Source: Chrysomallon squamiferum
Lineage: Eukaryota; Mollusca; Gastropoda; Neomphalida; Peltospiridae
Direction: 5' to 3'
Assembly (NCBI GenBank): GCA_012295275.1
Contig: CM022670.1
Location: 6,686,161-6,750,160, forward strand
Length of the DNA: 64,000 nt
Made by a program: the position numbers and the translations under genes. The notes under the pieces were generated by a model, which saw only the letters and a list, made by a program, of their open reading frames with translations, was not told the DNA's origin and ran no database searches. Shown piece after piece: positions 25,429 to 38,699 of this stretch. The stretch's first letter is position 1, and the number at the start of each line of letters is the position of its first letter.

Positions 25429-25765
25429 GTCTAAAAAACTAATTATAGTATTGTGTCTAATAAATTAATTACAGTATTGTGTCTAAAAAAAACTGATTAT
25501 AGTATTGTGTCTAATAAACTAATTATAGTATTGTGTCTAATAAACTAATTATAGTATTGTGTCTAAAAAAACTAATTATAGTATTGTGTCTAAAAAAACT
25601 AATTATAATGTGTCTAAAAAACTAACTATAATCTTGTCTAAAAAACTAATTATAATATTGTGTCTAAAAAACTGATTATAATACTATGTCTAATAAACTG
25701 ATTATAATACTATGTCTAAAAAACTGATTATAATACTGTCTAATAAACTGATTATAATATTGCCA
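25429..25765. repeat. ~27-bp minisatellite (AACTAATTATAGTATTGTGT type)
   Basis: About twelve degenerate units of AACTAATTATAGTATTGTGT plus CTAATAA or CTAAAAA. Unit length shortens toward the right, with losses of AGT and ATTG. Confidence 0.92.
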
Positions 25766-25855
25766 GTTAACACAGGAAAAACTAGCAACTAAAAAACATG
25801 AATTGTTTTCTTTACAACAGCACTGTCATGTGTTTCGTTGTAGCCAGCTTCTTTT

Positions 25856-25965
25856 ATCTTTTATTTATTTATTTGTTTATTTATTTATTTATTGACTTAC
25901 TTACTTATTTATTGACTTACTTACTTATTTATTTACTTATTTATTTATTTATTTTATTTATTTAC
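25856..25965. repeat. (TTTA)n/(CTTA)n tetranucleotide
   Basis: TTTA units with TTGA and CTTA variants, 90 bp after the 27-bp minisatellite. Confidence 0.93.
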
Positions 25966-25999
25966 TTTTTATTTTTGTTAACACTTAATTTGTACAAAC

Positions 26000-26538
26000 T
26001 GCAGTTACCATAACAGCAAAAATTGTTTATTTTTATTATTGAAATTTATTTCGTTTCAACATATATCTCTATAAAGCTTTTTCTCGGAAGGTCGTTAACC
26101 AAAGCTGGTATTGCTTCTTCATTCAGAATATCTTACATTTCTACCATTGTGCAGTTTAGAAAACACTGTAAAGGCAAAATGGTTTCTAACAACATGATAG
26201 TAAATTTAATTGTCTGCAAAACTAATGATATAATACTAAATACGGTTAGCCAACAGTAGACTTGAAAATAAAATAATAAACTTGATTCGATGGCTTAAGG
26301 CTCCATAATGCGACACTAGTCTTTGGGTTTTTTCATCTTGGCTGAAAAAAAAAAACTGTTTCTATCGATGATTGAACAACTCCAGTTTTCACGTAGTTTC
26401 AAAACTGATCTAACATACGATGTCAAATCATTTCACAGGCCGCCATTTTGTTGCCGCAGAAAAATATTGATCCCTGATTAAAGGAAAAATTCTGTGCATA
26501 AATTTTTTATCGTGAAGATTTTTTGAAATAGAAAAAAG

Positions 26539-26571
<33 letters not shown>

Positions 26572-26821
26572 AAAAAGAAAAAAAGCTATTTCGGTTTAGT
26601 GATAGTAATAAATGAAAGCTGGAAGCTCCTTTTCTTTCTTTTTTATGTCTTCTTTCGTATTTGCACGTCAATATCCATATAAAGTCATTTCAAACGTAAT
26701 AAAGTGAACTCTGCTTTCGTGAAGCAAAAGCAGATAGTAACAGCCGCAGCATAAGTAGTAGTAGTAGTTAATGATGATGATGATGATGATAAGCAAATAA
26801 TGTGCGCAAGTGTTGATGTGT

Positions 26822-26870
<49 letters not shown>

Positions 26871-28800
26871 TATGTATATATATTAGTTTATATTTAAAAT
26901 GCCTATCACTGGTATATGTAGCAGTTCCCGATGTAGCAACTATACTTTTTCGCTTCAAGCTAGTGCCTTACTGTGGTTTATTAAATGTTGTGGTATGTGA
27001 TATGTTGACTTTTGGAAATGCTTAAAAGAAACAATACATTGCGTTAATTGATAGCCTGTAGTAGCAAATGTGTTTCTCGTTAAAAACAAACAACACTTAA
27101 AATCAGCAAATATTCATGTAGGACTTTTAATAAAGCTATTAATAAAATGAGTCAGAGTATAATTAAAAAGATTCATCCGTCTCGTCTATGTATATGTTGT
27201 TATGCGTATTGTGTTTCTGTATGTTTGTATATGCACGCGTGTGTATGTGTGATATGTTTGTGTATATATGTTTGTATGTGTGTGTATATATGTTTGTATG
27301 TGTGTGTTTGTGTCTGTGTGTGTGTGTCTTTGTGTTTGTGTTTGTGTGAATATGTTTATTTGCATCTAGGTCACTTATGTACTGTGTGTTAACACTGAAT
27401 TGTTTCCAGTTACTCGGTCATACTTCAGTTACCACGTTGTAATTTTAGCAGGACAATTCATAAAATAATTTTAAAAAGTCGACTGAACAGAGTCAACGTT
27501 TAGTGTGACATTACTGTTATTGTTTAATAATTTATATCCTGTTCTTCAGTACAAAAAACATTAATATCAATAATCTCGGAGATAAATAGCACAATTGTTG
27601 CTAAGAAGCGTGACTTCATTATTAGTATTAAAACGTGTTTACATAAACCGAAGTTCAAGGACGCCTGTCCAGGGTGATCTGTTGAAGTCAGTGAGCAAGA
27701 GGATTACCTGGGAGAAGAGACAGATTAATTGTGAATAAAATCTCTCCCTGTGTTTGATCCATCCAATTGCTTACAGGCAATGGGGTGTGCTTTGTCTTTC
27801 ATGTAAAATATATCAAGTAAAACACTGGTATCATGTTGCGTGAGTTAATATTTATGTACTACTTAAAAATAAATAAATAAATAAATATATAAAATAGAAA
27901 ACAAAACAAAAACAACAACAACAAAACAAACATTTATACTGTTATTTAATCACTTTGAAGACTTGAAGACTATTTCTCTGTTTGTCTCGTTTTGCGTCTG
28001 TATGTCCTTCTCTATCTCTGTCTTTCTCTGTCTATCTCTCTGTCTTTTTCTGTCTCTCTCTGACTCTCAGTATGTCTATCTCTGTCGTTTTTTCTGTAAC
28101 TCTGTCTCTCTACGTCTTTGCCTTTCTGTATCTCTCTTTATCTAGCTGTATCTCTCTAAATATTTTTGTGAGAAGATTATATTCGACTCTGTTTACACAG
28201 ATTCTCACATATCTAATGATTCACACATATAATAACAATTCGCTGACGGAGCATGCCAATTGTTATAGTTAATACTTGACTTCTGAATTCGCTAGCACAG
28301 CTTCTGTCACACTCTTATTAGAGCTTTTATAACATCACCAACCTTGCCGATTCGGTTAGAGCATCCACAAAAAACTCACGGCAACAACTGCAGTGTAAAA
28401 ATTTTTAAAAATGGCTCTGTGACTGAAATAACTGACTTTCTGACTCTCACTTCGCTTCTGGCCCGAAGACAAGTGATGATGGCGTCTCGGTTTGTATGAA
28501 GCCTGGAGACGCGAAGACGCGAAGACTGCTGCTAATAATATCTGAAGTGGTTAGTGTGTGACAAACAGACACCAAGACTGTGTGATTTTCTTATTTCTTT
28601 CTGGCTTTAAAACCACCTCAACCTTGATTCTCGAGCTCGGGGCAATCGCTCTAGATAATTAAGTCAGGACATTGTTTCACGCCTTCGTTTAACGATTTTC
28701 CCGTCATAAACAACTTAGAGCTACTGGGAATATTCACTAAGTGCTTGTGATTTGTTCACACTCGCTTTTCTTTACTTGTTGTCGCTGTCAGTATTTTGCA
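26000..28800. other. AT-rich DNA with TG- and CTGT-rich patches
   Basis: Includes A-rich 26528-26585, TG-rich 27190-27360 and CTGTCT-rich 28000-28150. The 28440-28650 part is CpG-richer, but I find no exon with splice sites. Confidence 0.55.
26828..26885. repeat. (TG)n(TA)n microsatellite
   Basis: TG units then TA/TATG. An (ATG)n run lies just upstream at 26771-26790. Confidence 0.93.
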
Positions 28801-28814
28801 ACAACAGAAATAGT

Positions 28815-29068
28815 AATAGAAGTAGTAGTGGTAGTAATAGTAGTAGTAGTAGTATTTTTTGTTGTTGTAAAGTGGTAATAAGAATCTATGTGGTAGTATT
28901 AGTAATAGTAGTTGAAGTAGTAGTAGTAGTAACTTTTGCTATATAGGTGTAGTAATAGTAGTAATATTAATAGTAGTGGTAGTAATGTTAATAATAGTAG
29001 TAGAAGAAATAATAGTAGTAATGGAGGTGGCAGTAGTTGTAGTAATAATAATAGTGATAGTTGTAGTA

Positions 29069-29122
<54 letters not shown>
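28815..29122. repeat. (AGT)n/(AAT)n trinucleotide region, ~300 bp
   Basis: Interrupted AGT units, then a purer AAT run at 29071-29120. Poly-Leu and poly-Asn frames here are artefacts. Confidence 0.93.
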
Positions 29123-29123
<1 letters not shown>

Positions 29124-29489
29124 CAATTCAAGGCACTTTCATCAGGTTTCGACTGAACATCTTCACTCTCGATACAACGTCATCGAAAAAGCAGTAAGCG
29201 AATGGTTCCAGTGTTAGGTTTAATGTAAAATAATGAGGGGCTTTCCTGTCTGGACAATTCTGGTTGTCTCGTTATTGACGTGATCACTGAGTCTAAACAA
29301 ATTATCTTTTGTTGAAGTATTTTAGGTTTTTCCTTGACTGATTTGCACAATGGTAATTAGTGTCAGAAATATGTATTACACGTTTCTTACAGGTTCAGAT
29401 TTTAACTGACCGTAAAAACTGTGTGCCTAGTATGTGAATAAATTATTTTCCAAAATTTAACCTGGTTTATTTTTCATGAAAGTGTCGTT

Positions 29490-29490
29490 T

Positions 29491-29545
<55 letters not shown>
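29490..29545. repeat. (AAT)n microsatellite
   Basis: About 17 AAT units followed by AGC/AGT interruptions to 29630. Confidence 0.95.
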
Positions 29546-29747
29546 TATAATAATAACAGCAGCAGAAGTAGTAACTGTAGCAGTAGTAGTAGCAGACGTA
29601 ATAGTGATTGTAGTAGCATCTGTAATAGTAGCTTTAGGCAGTGCTGGTAGAGTAGGTTAACATAAGCAGACCATTACAACTAATTTCAACTGCTATTACT
29701 ACTATTATTGCTACTCCGATTAATAAAACTAATTATTATAATACTAA

Positions 29748-29782
<35 letters not shown>

Positions 29783-29831
29783 ATTATAAAAAAAGTAAGT
29801 AAACATTAGAAAGAAAGAAAGAAAAAAGAAA

Positions 29832-29833
<2 letters not shown>

Positions 29834-29915
<82 letters not shown>
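29834..29915. repeat. (GA)n microsatellite, 82 bp
   Basis: A pure GA run preceded by (AAAT)n (29745-29785) and GAAA units. Confidence 0.97.
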
Positions 29916-29919
<4 letters not shown>

Positions 29920-30439
29920 TCGAAATCTAAAGCCTTGGAAGTTGTAGAAGCCTTACTTGGCACCATTATCAGAAAATACGTCTGTAACAAATGAAATTAA
30001 ATTTTAAGAAGCACTTAAGGTCATTGTGTACAGTTTATTCAGCTTCTTCTAAATCCGGTCCCTCGTCTCATGTTGATCAGTATACACGGACGCAGATTTT
30101 AAGATCTGTGTTTGAAGTACAACATGAGATCAACCACGGCGGCGTAGTGAGACCGCTGCAGCTGTCGCCGCAAACGTGACAGACAAAGAGGACAACATGT
30201 GGTCATTAACGGGGAATTGTGACACCAAACAGTCTGCAGTGTTTGAAGGAGGAAGCTGGAAATATTAGTTGAGATGATTGGCAGTTTGGTTAATTTCACA
30301 CTGAATACAGAGATTTATTAGCCGTATTACTAACACAATTTGTTTAGTGTCTCTATCTCTCTTCGTGTAAATGTATGTATCTCGTTACTTTAAATAAAGT
30401 AGCACTGTTCTCATAGTTAGTAAAAATGTATTACAGTAC

Positions 30440-30471
<32 letters not shown>

Positions 30472-30558
30472 GTTACTGTTATTATTTTTTTTAAAATATT
30501 ATTTCCAATATTTGTGAAATAAAAAAAAAAAAAAAAAAAAAAATAATAATAATAATAA

Positions 30559-30589
<31 letters not shown>

Positions 30590-30710
30590 AAGAAAAGAAA
30601 AAAAAAAAAAAAAAAAAAAAAATAAAAAAAAAAAAAAAAAAATAATAAAAAAAAATAAAATAAAATAAAAAAAAAAAAAAAAAAAAAATAAAATAAAGAA
30701 TGTACAGAAA
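30440..30710. repeat. A-rich tract with (AAT)n(AAG)n
   Basis: About 270 bp dominated by A, including an (AAT)n(AAG)n block at 30540-30595. The mixture argues against a single poly(A) tail. Confidence 0.9.
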
Positions 30711-31229
30711 GAAATCTAAAAATATTTGAAAATTAAGAAAAAAAAAAAAAGCAGCGCTTTTTGCCTTTATGGAATTTGCATCTGATCAGGCGCTTACCAA
30801 GGTCATGCCTTGGTTTTAACTAACTGTGATCAAACCCTGGTAAGCTCACCCAGAATTCACTGCAAAAAGTGTAAAAACCACCATAGCTGTTACGTTCACT
30901 AATCTTCTAACACTTGTCACGAGCAGACAACTCTGTAGCCTGATTGTGTGAGCACGGCGGGCGTGCTTAAACCTTCTAACGACGTGAGCGTGTTTGAAAA
31001 GATCGCTGGCTGTACCGGCAAGCAGCAGAAACAGATAATCGCGTAACATGGCTGACGGGTTATGTCATTGGCGAAAACACTTAACTGAGCGTGAGTAATT
31101 CTCTGTAAGGAAATAACATCCACGGCTTATATCAACGTGCCTCATTAGTTTCTCAGAGTCTGTATACTTCTCAGTAGTGTGTCTTAGCCAGGATTAAGTA
31201 GCATTTAAACACAGACGTAGCATATTTAT

Positions 31230-31590
31230 TTACTGTCGTTTAAACATACAAACGTAGGATATTTTATAAGCAATTAGACGCATAATCGTAGGATATTTAT
31301 TAACACTGAAATGTGTTGTAGAAAATTTATAATCATGTGAACGTATAGACGAGAATATTTATAATCATGTGAACGTATAGACGAGAATATTTATAATCAT
31401 TTTACATGTATACGTACAGAAACAGAGAATATTTGTAATCATTTATACATATAAACATGGAATATTTGTAATAATTTATACATATAAACATGGAATATTT
31501 GTAATCATTTATACATATATACATGGAATACTTTTAATCATTTTATATATATATATACGTAGAATATTTACTGCCAGTCAAACGTATGAA
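31230..31590. repeat. ~36-bp degenerate minisatellite
   Basis: Repeated blocks of GAATATTTATAATCAT followed by a variable tail such as GTGAACGTATAGAC or TTATACATATAAACATG. Roughly ten diverged units. Confidence 0.8.
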
Positions 31591-33213
31591 CGTAGGATAT
31601 ATGAACGAACTGTATTACTCTATTGATCCAAGTATGGTATAAACATCTGGTTTTCGTTACAGTTTTGTTTTTAATTTTTCATACTTTAAAACAGATTTAC
31701 TGTCTAGTCTGTCAGTCTGCGAAATAAATTTGTCTTCATAAATATACTGCATGTCTGTGTTTGCTCATTTATATTTTGATGTTTATTTTTGCAATAATAG
31801 TTTGCTTTTTTACATGATCTGTTCTCTATATTTTTCTGATTTATTTATCTGTTCTGGCTAATTATTTCACTGGTAAATTAAAAACTGAACCGAATACAGA
31901 GATAATAATAGCACTTAAAAATGTAATTTCTCTTCGTTTTTATCTCCAGCATGTTGTTCAGTCTTCCACTAACTGCCACCATGTTACGTTTTGACCCGTT
32001 TGTTAAGCTGATAATTGTGGATGTAAGTACAATTATTCTTAATCTGTAGTTATTTAACAAAGCACTTAAATAAGCCAACACTGGCGAAAAAAAAAATCTG
32101 TGTCGGGTGTCAGAAACATTGGCTGCACGCCATAACAAGATCGCTGTGAAGCTGTCGGTGTCCATGTTGTTGTGTTAATCAACCGAAACCCGAAACGAAG
32201 CTACGCTTTCTACCCTGCGTAATGAAACTGGAAATTACCAGTTGATAGACTTTCGTCAAGGAAAGTCGAAGTGTTTGTTGGCAAAGGGCGAATCAATAAC
32301 GTAAAGGAGAAAAATATCTTTGATGGTTTAATGAGACGAAGCTGGTGTAAATTATAAACAGTAAACCTTTAGTCTGACACGGCCGGTGTAATTTATAATT
32401 ATCCCATTCTAAATAGTGTGCATCTGGTATCAGCCACGACTACTTCTTCTAAATCATGCCTCGTTTTCATTTGAATTGGTGTAATATGATTTATTTCTCT
32501 TTTTACTGTTTTTTAACTTTGAGTATATATATATATATATATATAATTTATATATTATTGTAACTAAAGATTTTGAAATTTACCAAAAAAATTTAATTGG
32601 CAGGATTGTTAAATATACAGGTTAATTGTTTTGTCAGATCGTGTGTGTGTGTGTGTGTGTGTGTGTCAGTGTGTGTATAAAAGATGTGTTGATCAAAGAG
32701 TTTAATAAATATTGGAGAAGTGTGGTTTCAACATATTTTTACACATGTAATTTGTAACTGTCGCATTAAAGCATTTAATTCACACTAATTTGTTACAAAA
32801 CACACTGATGTTCACTAAGAAGGCCATCTGCTGTTAACAATAAATCAAAGTAAAGTGTTTGGTTAGTATCACAACAGTCCGCTGTGTCTAGATACACGTC
32901 TCCTGAAAATGTACTAAATGTTGTTACCATGTGTGTCATATCAACAGTGGTTCACTTAATAATTATACTAATGATATTTAAAATAAATAAATGATTAAAT
33001 AAATAATAAGTGATAAATACATAAACACATAAATATATCAAATACAATAAAATAAAGTATATATAAAAAAATAAATCAAATAAAAATATATAAAATAATA
33101 TACAATAAAATGAAATTAAAATAAATGAATAAATAATTAATGGACTTTTACATATGTATCTTCGTATTTAATGAGGACAATTTCAATCACGAGTGAACAG
33201 TTGTTTTGGAAGT

Positions 33214-33216
<3 letters not shown>

Positions 33217-33275
<59 letters not shown>
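33217..33275. repeat. (AC)n microsatellite
   Basis: About 29 AC units, about 110 bp before the hAT-like MITE. Confidence 0.97.
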
Positions 33276-33277
<2 letters not shown>

Positions 33278-33387
33278 TTATAACGTGACTTGTTTCAGTG
33301 TCGTTCACCCGCGACTAAATTTCCATAAGATTTTCAACGCATTTTTCTAGTTTCCTTCACCCTAAGTAATTTCATCAACCTTTATAT

Positions 33388-33692
33388 CACAGGTTTTCAA
33401 CCTGTGGGTCGCGAACCCCAGAGGGGTCGGCAGCCTTTTTTTCTGGGGGTCGCGAGATCGTTCTTCAGCGAGGGTATATTTTAGCTTTTTTCAACTTGAC
33501 TGTTGTGAAAATAAAAACGTGTAGACAGGCTTGGGACCCGTCATAGTGAATATAGATTCCTTTTGTACTGTCTTTGGTTGGTGAAAATATGGTAACCGTA
33601 GATATTATTGAATCAGAAATTTTAAAGGGAGTCATCGGTCATATTGAGTTGATCATTAGGGGTCGCGTTATGAAAAAGGTTGAACACCTATG
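33388..33692. mobile_element. hAT-like MITE
   Basis: Starts CACAGGTTTTCAACCTGTGG followed by GTCGCGAACCCC. Ends GGGGTCGCGTTATG, then AAAAAGGTTGAACACCTATG. These are inverted repeats of the common hAT terminus (CAGGGGTTCTCAACC followed by GGTCGCG). About 305 bp, non-coding; the target duplication is not clear. Confidence 0.75.
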
Positions 33693-34262
33693 ATTTTAGA
33701 TAAACTATTCACCAGTACAAGAGTTTGTGAAAAGTATTCAGATAACTGAGATGAAGATAACAAATACGTGCTAAAAATATCTGATTTAGAACACGTGCAA
33801 TCTCTTGGAAGCTTGTGACTAAATATATTGTGACTGTTCACCACAGTTTTGTATAAACAGTATGGACAGGTTTTAATGAAAAGATGATGACATAATCAAT
33901 AAATTACACACTTTGATTCCTGTAGCTCCAGATTTATATTCTTTGTCAATGTTAGACAGATGAACAAGGCAATTTATTTATAAATGTTTTCTACTCCAAA
34001 CCTTAATTTGAGTCGTATAAAATTACCATAGTTCTCACAACAGCTATTAATCTTCTCAAAATAACAAAATGCAATACGAAATCAGTCACACTTGACGGGA
34101 TTTTCCGATTATCGTCACACTCCAGCGATCAGACAACTCTGAGCACTGCAATTCACCCGGTAATGAGTTTCGATAACACCGTAAAATTACACATTATTTT
34201 TACAAGCGTGCTCAGGCGAGGAGGGCGCACTCCCGTTCATATTTTTTTTTGCTGATCACCTC

Positions 34263-34294
<32 letters not shown>

Positions 34295-34662
34295 ATTTAC
34301 TTGTTCTCTCTCACAGTTTTATTATTTTATTCATTTGCTAGTTATTTAGGTTTATAATTAAATTTATTTCCTCTTACAAATTTGCTATTTTTGTACTCTA
34401 TGATGTTACCCCCTCCCTTTTGTGATGTTTTGGATTCTCCCGGGCGTCATTTCACCATGTGAGCAATTTATCCGGCGTACTCTTGGGAATGAAGCTAAAG
34501 GAATATAACTTTATTGATTTCAGAGTTTGTACCAGTTACGACAGACACTGATAAAAGCCTTTCTGCATTTTGAGCTTTATATATGACCTACACGAAATCG
34601 AAGAAAATTATCTTTGTGGATGAAAGACTTCTCCAGAATCGAGCAGCATTGATTGTCTACGA

Positions 34663-34693
<31 letters not shown>

Positions 34694-35264
34694 TAGAAAT
34701 TAAATGGTAGAAAACAAACAGCAAAAAACGAAGAGCGAAATGGAAACTGCACACGTAATGTCTAATCTATTAACTAACGTTTATGACGTATTAAAAGTGT
34801 GCTTTTATAGTCGTAGGAACAAATGGCTTTAATGCATTGAAATGTAACGACAGCCGACTGGCTCCTATGATGATCTAAGTATCTTAATTTATGTTAAAAC
34901 ACCAGTTGTTCATGAAAGAAGATAAAACTTAAGAAGAAGAAGAAAATTAAAAATATGATGATGAAGTAGAAAGTCTAAGAAGCAAAAGAAGTACCAGTTA
35001 TAGAAGAAGATGAAGAAGATTACGAAGATCAAAAAGAAGAAAGCTACAAATAAAAAGAACGCGGTGTTTCAGTCGAGGAGCGAAATACAAAACATATATT
35101 TATATGTACACTAATTATAGCCTGGCAAGCTTCCAGGCATTGCTAAATACTTCCTAATAGGATGAAGTAAAACCACATAAAACACACACAGAGCATTAGG
35201 TAACACTAAGTAAATAGTAACCGCAAGGTAACTGAATTTTCTCTACGAAATAACCTATATCCTC

Positions 35265-35470
35265 AACTTCGTTAAAATAACTAGATTATGAACTGTTATG
35301 AATAACCTAAACCAAGAACTATTTTGAATAACCTATATCATGAACTGTGTTTAAATAACCTTTATCATGAACTACATTAAAATAATCTGAATGATAAACT
35401 ATGTGGAAATAACCGATTTCATGAACTATATTGAGATAATCTACATCATGAACTATGTTAAATAACCATG
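35265..35470. repeat. ~27-bp minisatellite (ATGAACTATGTTAAATAACC type)
   Basis: About seven or eight diverged units containing ATCATGAACTATGTT and AATAACC. It directly abuts a different array on its right. Confidence 0.82.
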
Positions 35471-35965
35471 TTGATAATCTGGTGATGTAAGGTTAAGTAG
35501 TCGATGTACATATGTTGATGAGTTGGTGATGTAGGATTAACTGGTAGAAGATACACATATGTTGATGTACTAGTGATGTAAATTAACTAGTAGAAGATAC
35601 ACATATGTCGATGTATTAGTGATGTAAGGTTAATTACTAGAAAATACAGATATGTTGATGTATTAGTGATGTAAAGTTAACTAGTAAATATACACATATG
35701 TTGATGTACTAGTGATGTAAATTAACTAGTAGAAGATACACATGTTGATGTATTAGTGATGAAAAGTTAACTGGTAGATGTACTTATGTTGATGTGTTAG
35801 TGATATTAAGTTAACTGGTAGAAGAAGATACACAGATTTTGATGTACTAGTGATATAAAATTCACTGGCGAAAGATACACATATATTGATGTATTGGTGA
35901 CGTAGGGTCAACAGGCAAAAGATACACACATGTTGATGTATTGGTGACGTAGTGTTAACTGATAC
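35471..35965. repeat. ~47-bp minisatellite (GTTGATGTATTAGTGATGTA type)
   Basis: About ten units of TTGATGTATTAGTGATGTAA, then GTTAACTAGTAGAAGATACA, then CATATG. The minus-strand 89-residue frame across it is a by-product of the array. Confidence 0.9.
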
Positions 35966-36100
35966 TGCTGTTATTGCATGCTGCGGGTTACCTCGTACAT
36001 TACATGCACCTGCTGCTCCCACGTTGTTATTTGATAATGTAGATACAACGTGTATGACATCTTCTCTGACTGACGTTGTTTAATCCTTCTGTCATACATT

Positions 36101-36303
<203 letters not shown>

Positions 36304-38523
36304 ATTATGCAATTAGATTTAGTTCGTATGAGTCCGCGATATTTGTATGTATGTGTGTGTATGTATGTACGTTTGTATGTTTGAATGCGTTTCTCTCTCT
36401 GTGTGTGTGTGTGTGTGTGCTGGAAAATCTTCTTTTTTGATTTTTATTCTGACCTTGGAGCTTACGACAAAATTATTCAAGAAGTGCAGTTTTAATATAT
36501 TTTAACAGATGCAATTTTTAGCTCCTGTATTAACGTATATAAATCCCTTGGTACATCCTTTCCTGTCTTAGAGAAGGTATAACGCAAAGATAATATACTG
36601 CTAATGGATAAAAATAGCTCTTGGAGTGATGCCATGGTATTACACACACACACACGCGCACACTCGTGCACATATACACGTATATACACATACATACATA
36701 CACACATACACCAAAAAACAACCAACCTATAAGACCAGCACGTTTTCAACACTAACTGACTGTTTATATTAAACGATTCGTTAAAAAGTATTCATTTATT
36801 CACTCACTGTTTGTCTCAAGACTGTCTGCAATCTCAGAGCTAATCTGGACGAGGTCACGTGGTCCCCACATGTACTATACCGGCCGCATTTTTGCGTTAA
36901 CTAAATGAAACATTTTCTCAGGCTGTATTTATTTTCTAAAAAGGATTCCCAAGACACTGTTGTTTTATTGATCGTCTGGAGTAGGTAGAAAGTTTTGATT
37001 TATTACGTGTTAGTAAGTCTACTAGGCTCATCACATCACTTGACTATTTGACGCTATAACCAGACACCAGCTAGCAGCCCTTGCGATCACCTTAAAGCAC
37101 GCGCTCGGCGCGAGATAGGTCAGAGGGTCAAACATCAAACCTTGTCTATATCGATATAAGAAACAGAAAAAAAAAGGGTTTTGTTTCTTCTTCTTCTTCT
37201 TTTTTACTACGATATTAGCGACTCGATCTTTGGTAAAGGAAGATTTTCTGGCTGATAAGGTCATTTATTCCTTCGACATTTGATTAAACAAGACTTTTGT
37301 GCCTTGACTGAAGTTATCTTGATTAAAACAAAGTCCATTTTTCTTTTCTGTGATGTTATTCGTTTGGTCTTTTTAAGCCGACATCTCTTGTTGAGTACAT
37401 CTTGATAAAATCATCAGTAATCACAGATATTACGGCATTTGTGGTAAAAAAAATAATAAAAAATAAAAAAATCTTATTTGATAGTTAAAGAGAGAATTTT
37501 AAAAATGTATTTTTCAGCATTCTCTAACAATGATGATGATTTTATTAAGTTATTTATTTGGTATTTTATCTTTATTTTTTATTTTATAAATATATGTTTA
37601 TAAAATAGAACTGCTGTGGTTGAGACTTGTTTGTGGCTTGTTTACAAAAGCCTGTGATAAATATAAAGTAATACCTGTCATTAGAAACAACAGCCCATTA
37701 AATGTGAACTCAGGGTGTCCAGGATTATCATTACAAAAATCATGACTGTCATCTGTCGTCAGCATAGATACATCTAGCGGTTCATTTAAAACGTCATGGT
37801 TGAAATCACATGCGTAGACTGAGAATGACGTAAATCATATCAAATTTTACGGAAATAGTCTCTTAAAAGGTATTTTGTAAATTTTGTACGTCAGTGAATG
37901 AATATTTGTTTCACGCCATCTGATTTGACGCTGGCAGTCAAACACACAATTTTGGCCTAATTAGGGAAAATAGCCGTCAACACTATACGTTTTCTTACTC
38001 ATGTTTTTATTTTAAAGCTTTTTTTTTTTTTTTTTTTTTTTTTAATAGAATAGCAGCCAGGATGTTTTCTTTTTACTTCAACAGGACAGAATGAGGAACA
38101 CGATTTCATGAGCTAAACATGAAGCACTAGTATTAGAACGGAACATAAGAAAGAGGTCGTCACGTGACACAGCATTAACGCCCCTTCATTGTTGCAAATA
38201 GCTGTTATGAAGTATTGTGTAGTCTGGACTTAACCCATTTTCAGCGAAGAGTTAGTAAACTGAATTAGCCTCATAATAAAATATATCTGACACTAATAGC
38301 ACGGTTAATACCAAAGTATAGAAGAATAGCTGTAGAGTTTGTGTTTAAATAAGCTGGTATGGTTTTTCTTAAAGAATCAGCCATTTTGATTTCTACAATT
38401 CCTTATTATCAATATAATGATTTACATTGAACGTACTTATTTATGTATGTGTTTGCGTGAGTGTATTAGCGTTTTTTTTGTACATTTCATACTACATATA
38501 GCAAACGTTATAATTGTGGATAC

Positions 38524-38691
<168 letters not shown>

Positions 38692-38699
38692 ATGAAGTA

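Noticed and set aside
28348-28400. Possible tRNA/SINE A box (GCCGATTCGGTTAGAGCATC)
   Set aside because: Resembles a SINE head, but no B box follows at the right spacing.
28899-29217. Poly-Leu and poly-Asn frames
   Set aside because: Arise from AGT/AAT trinucleotide repeats.
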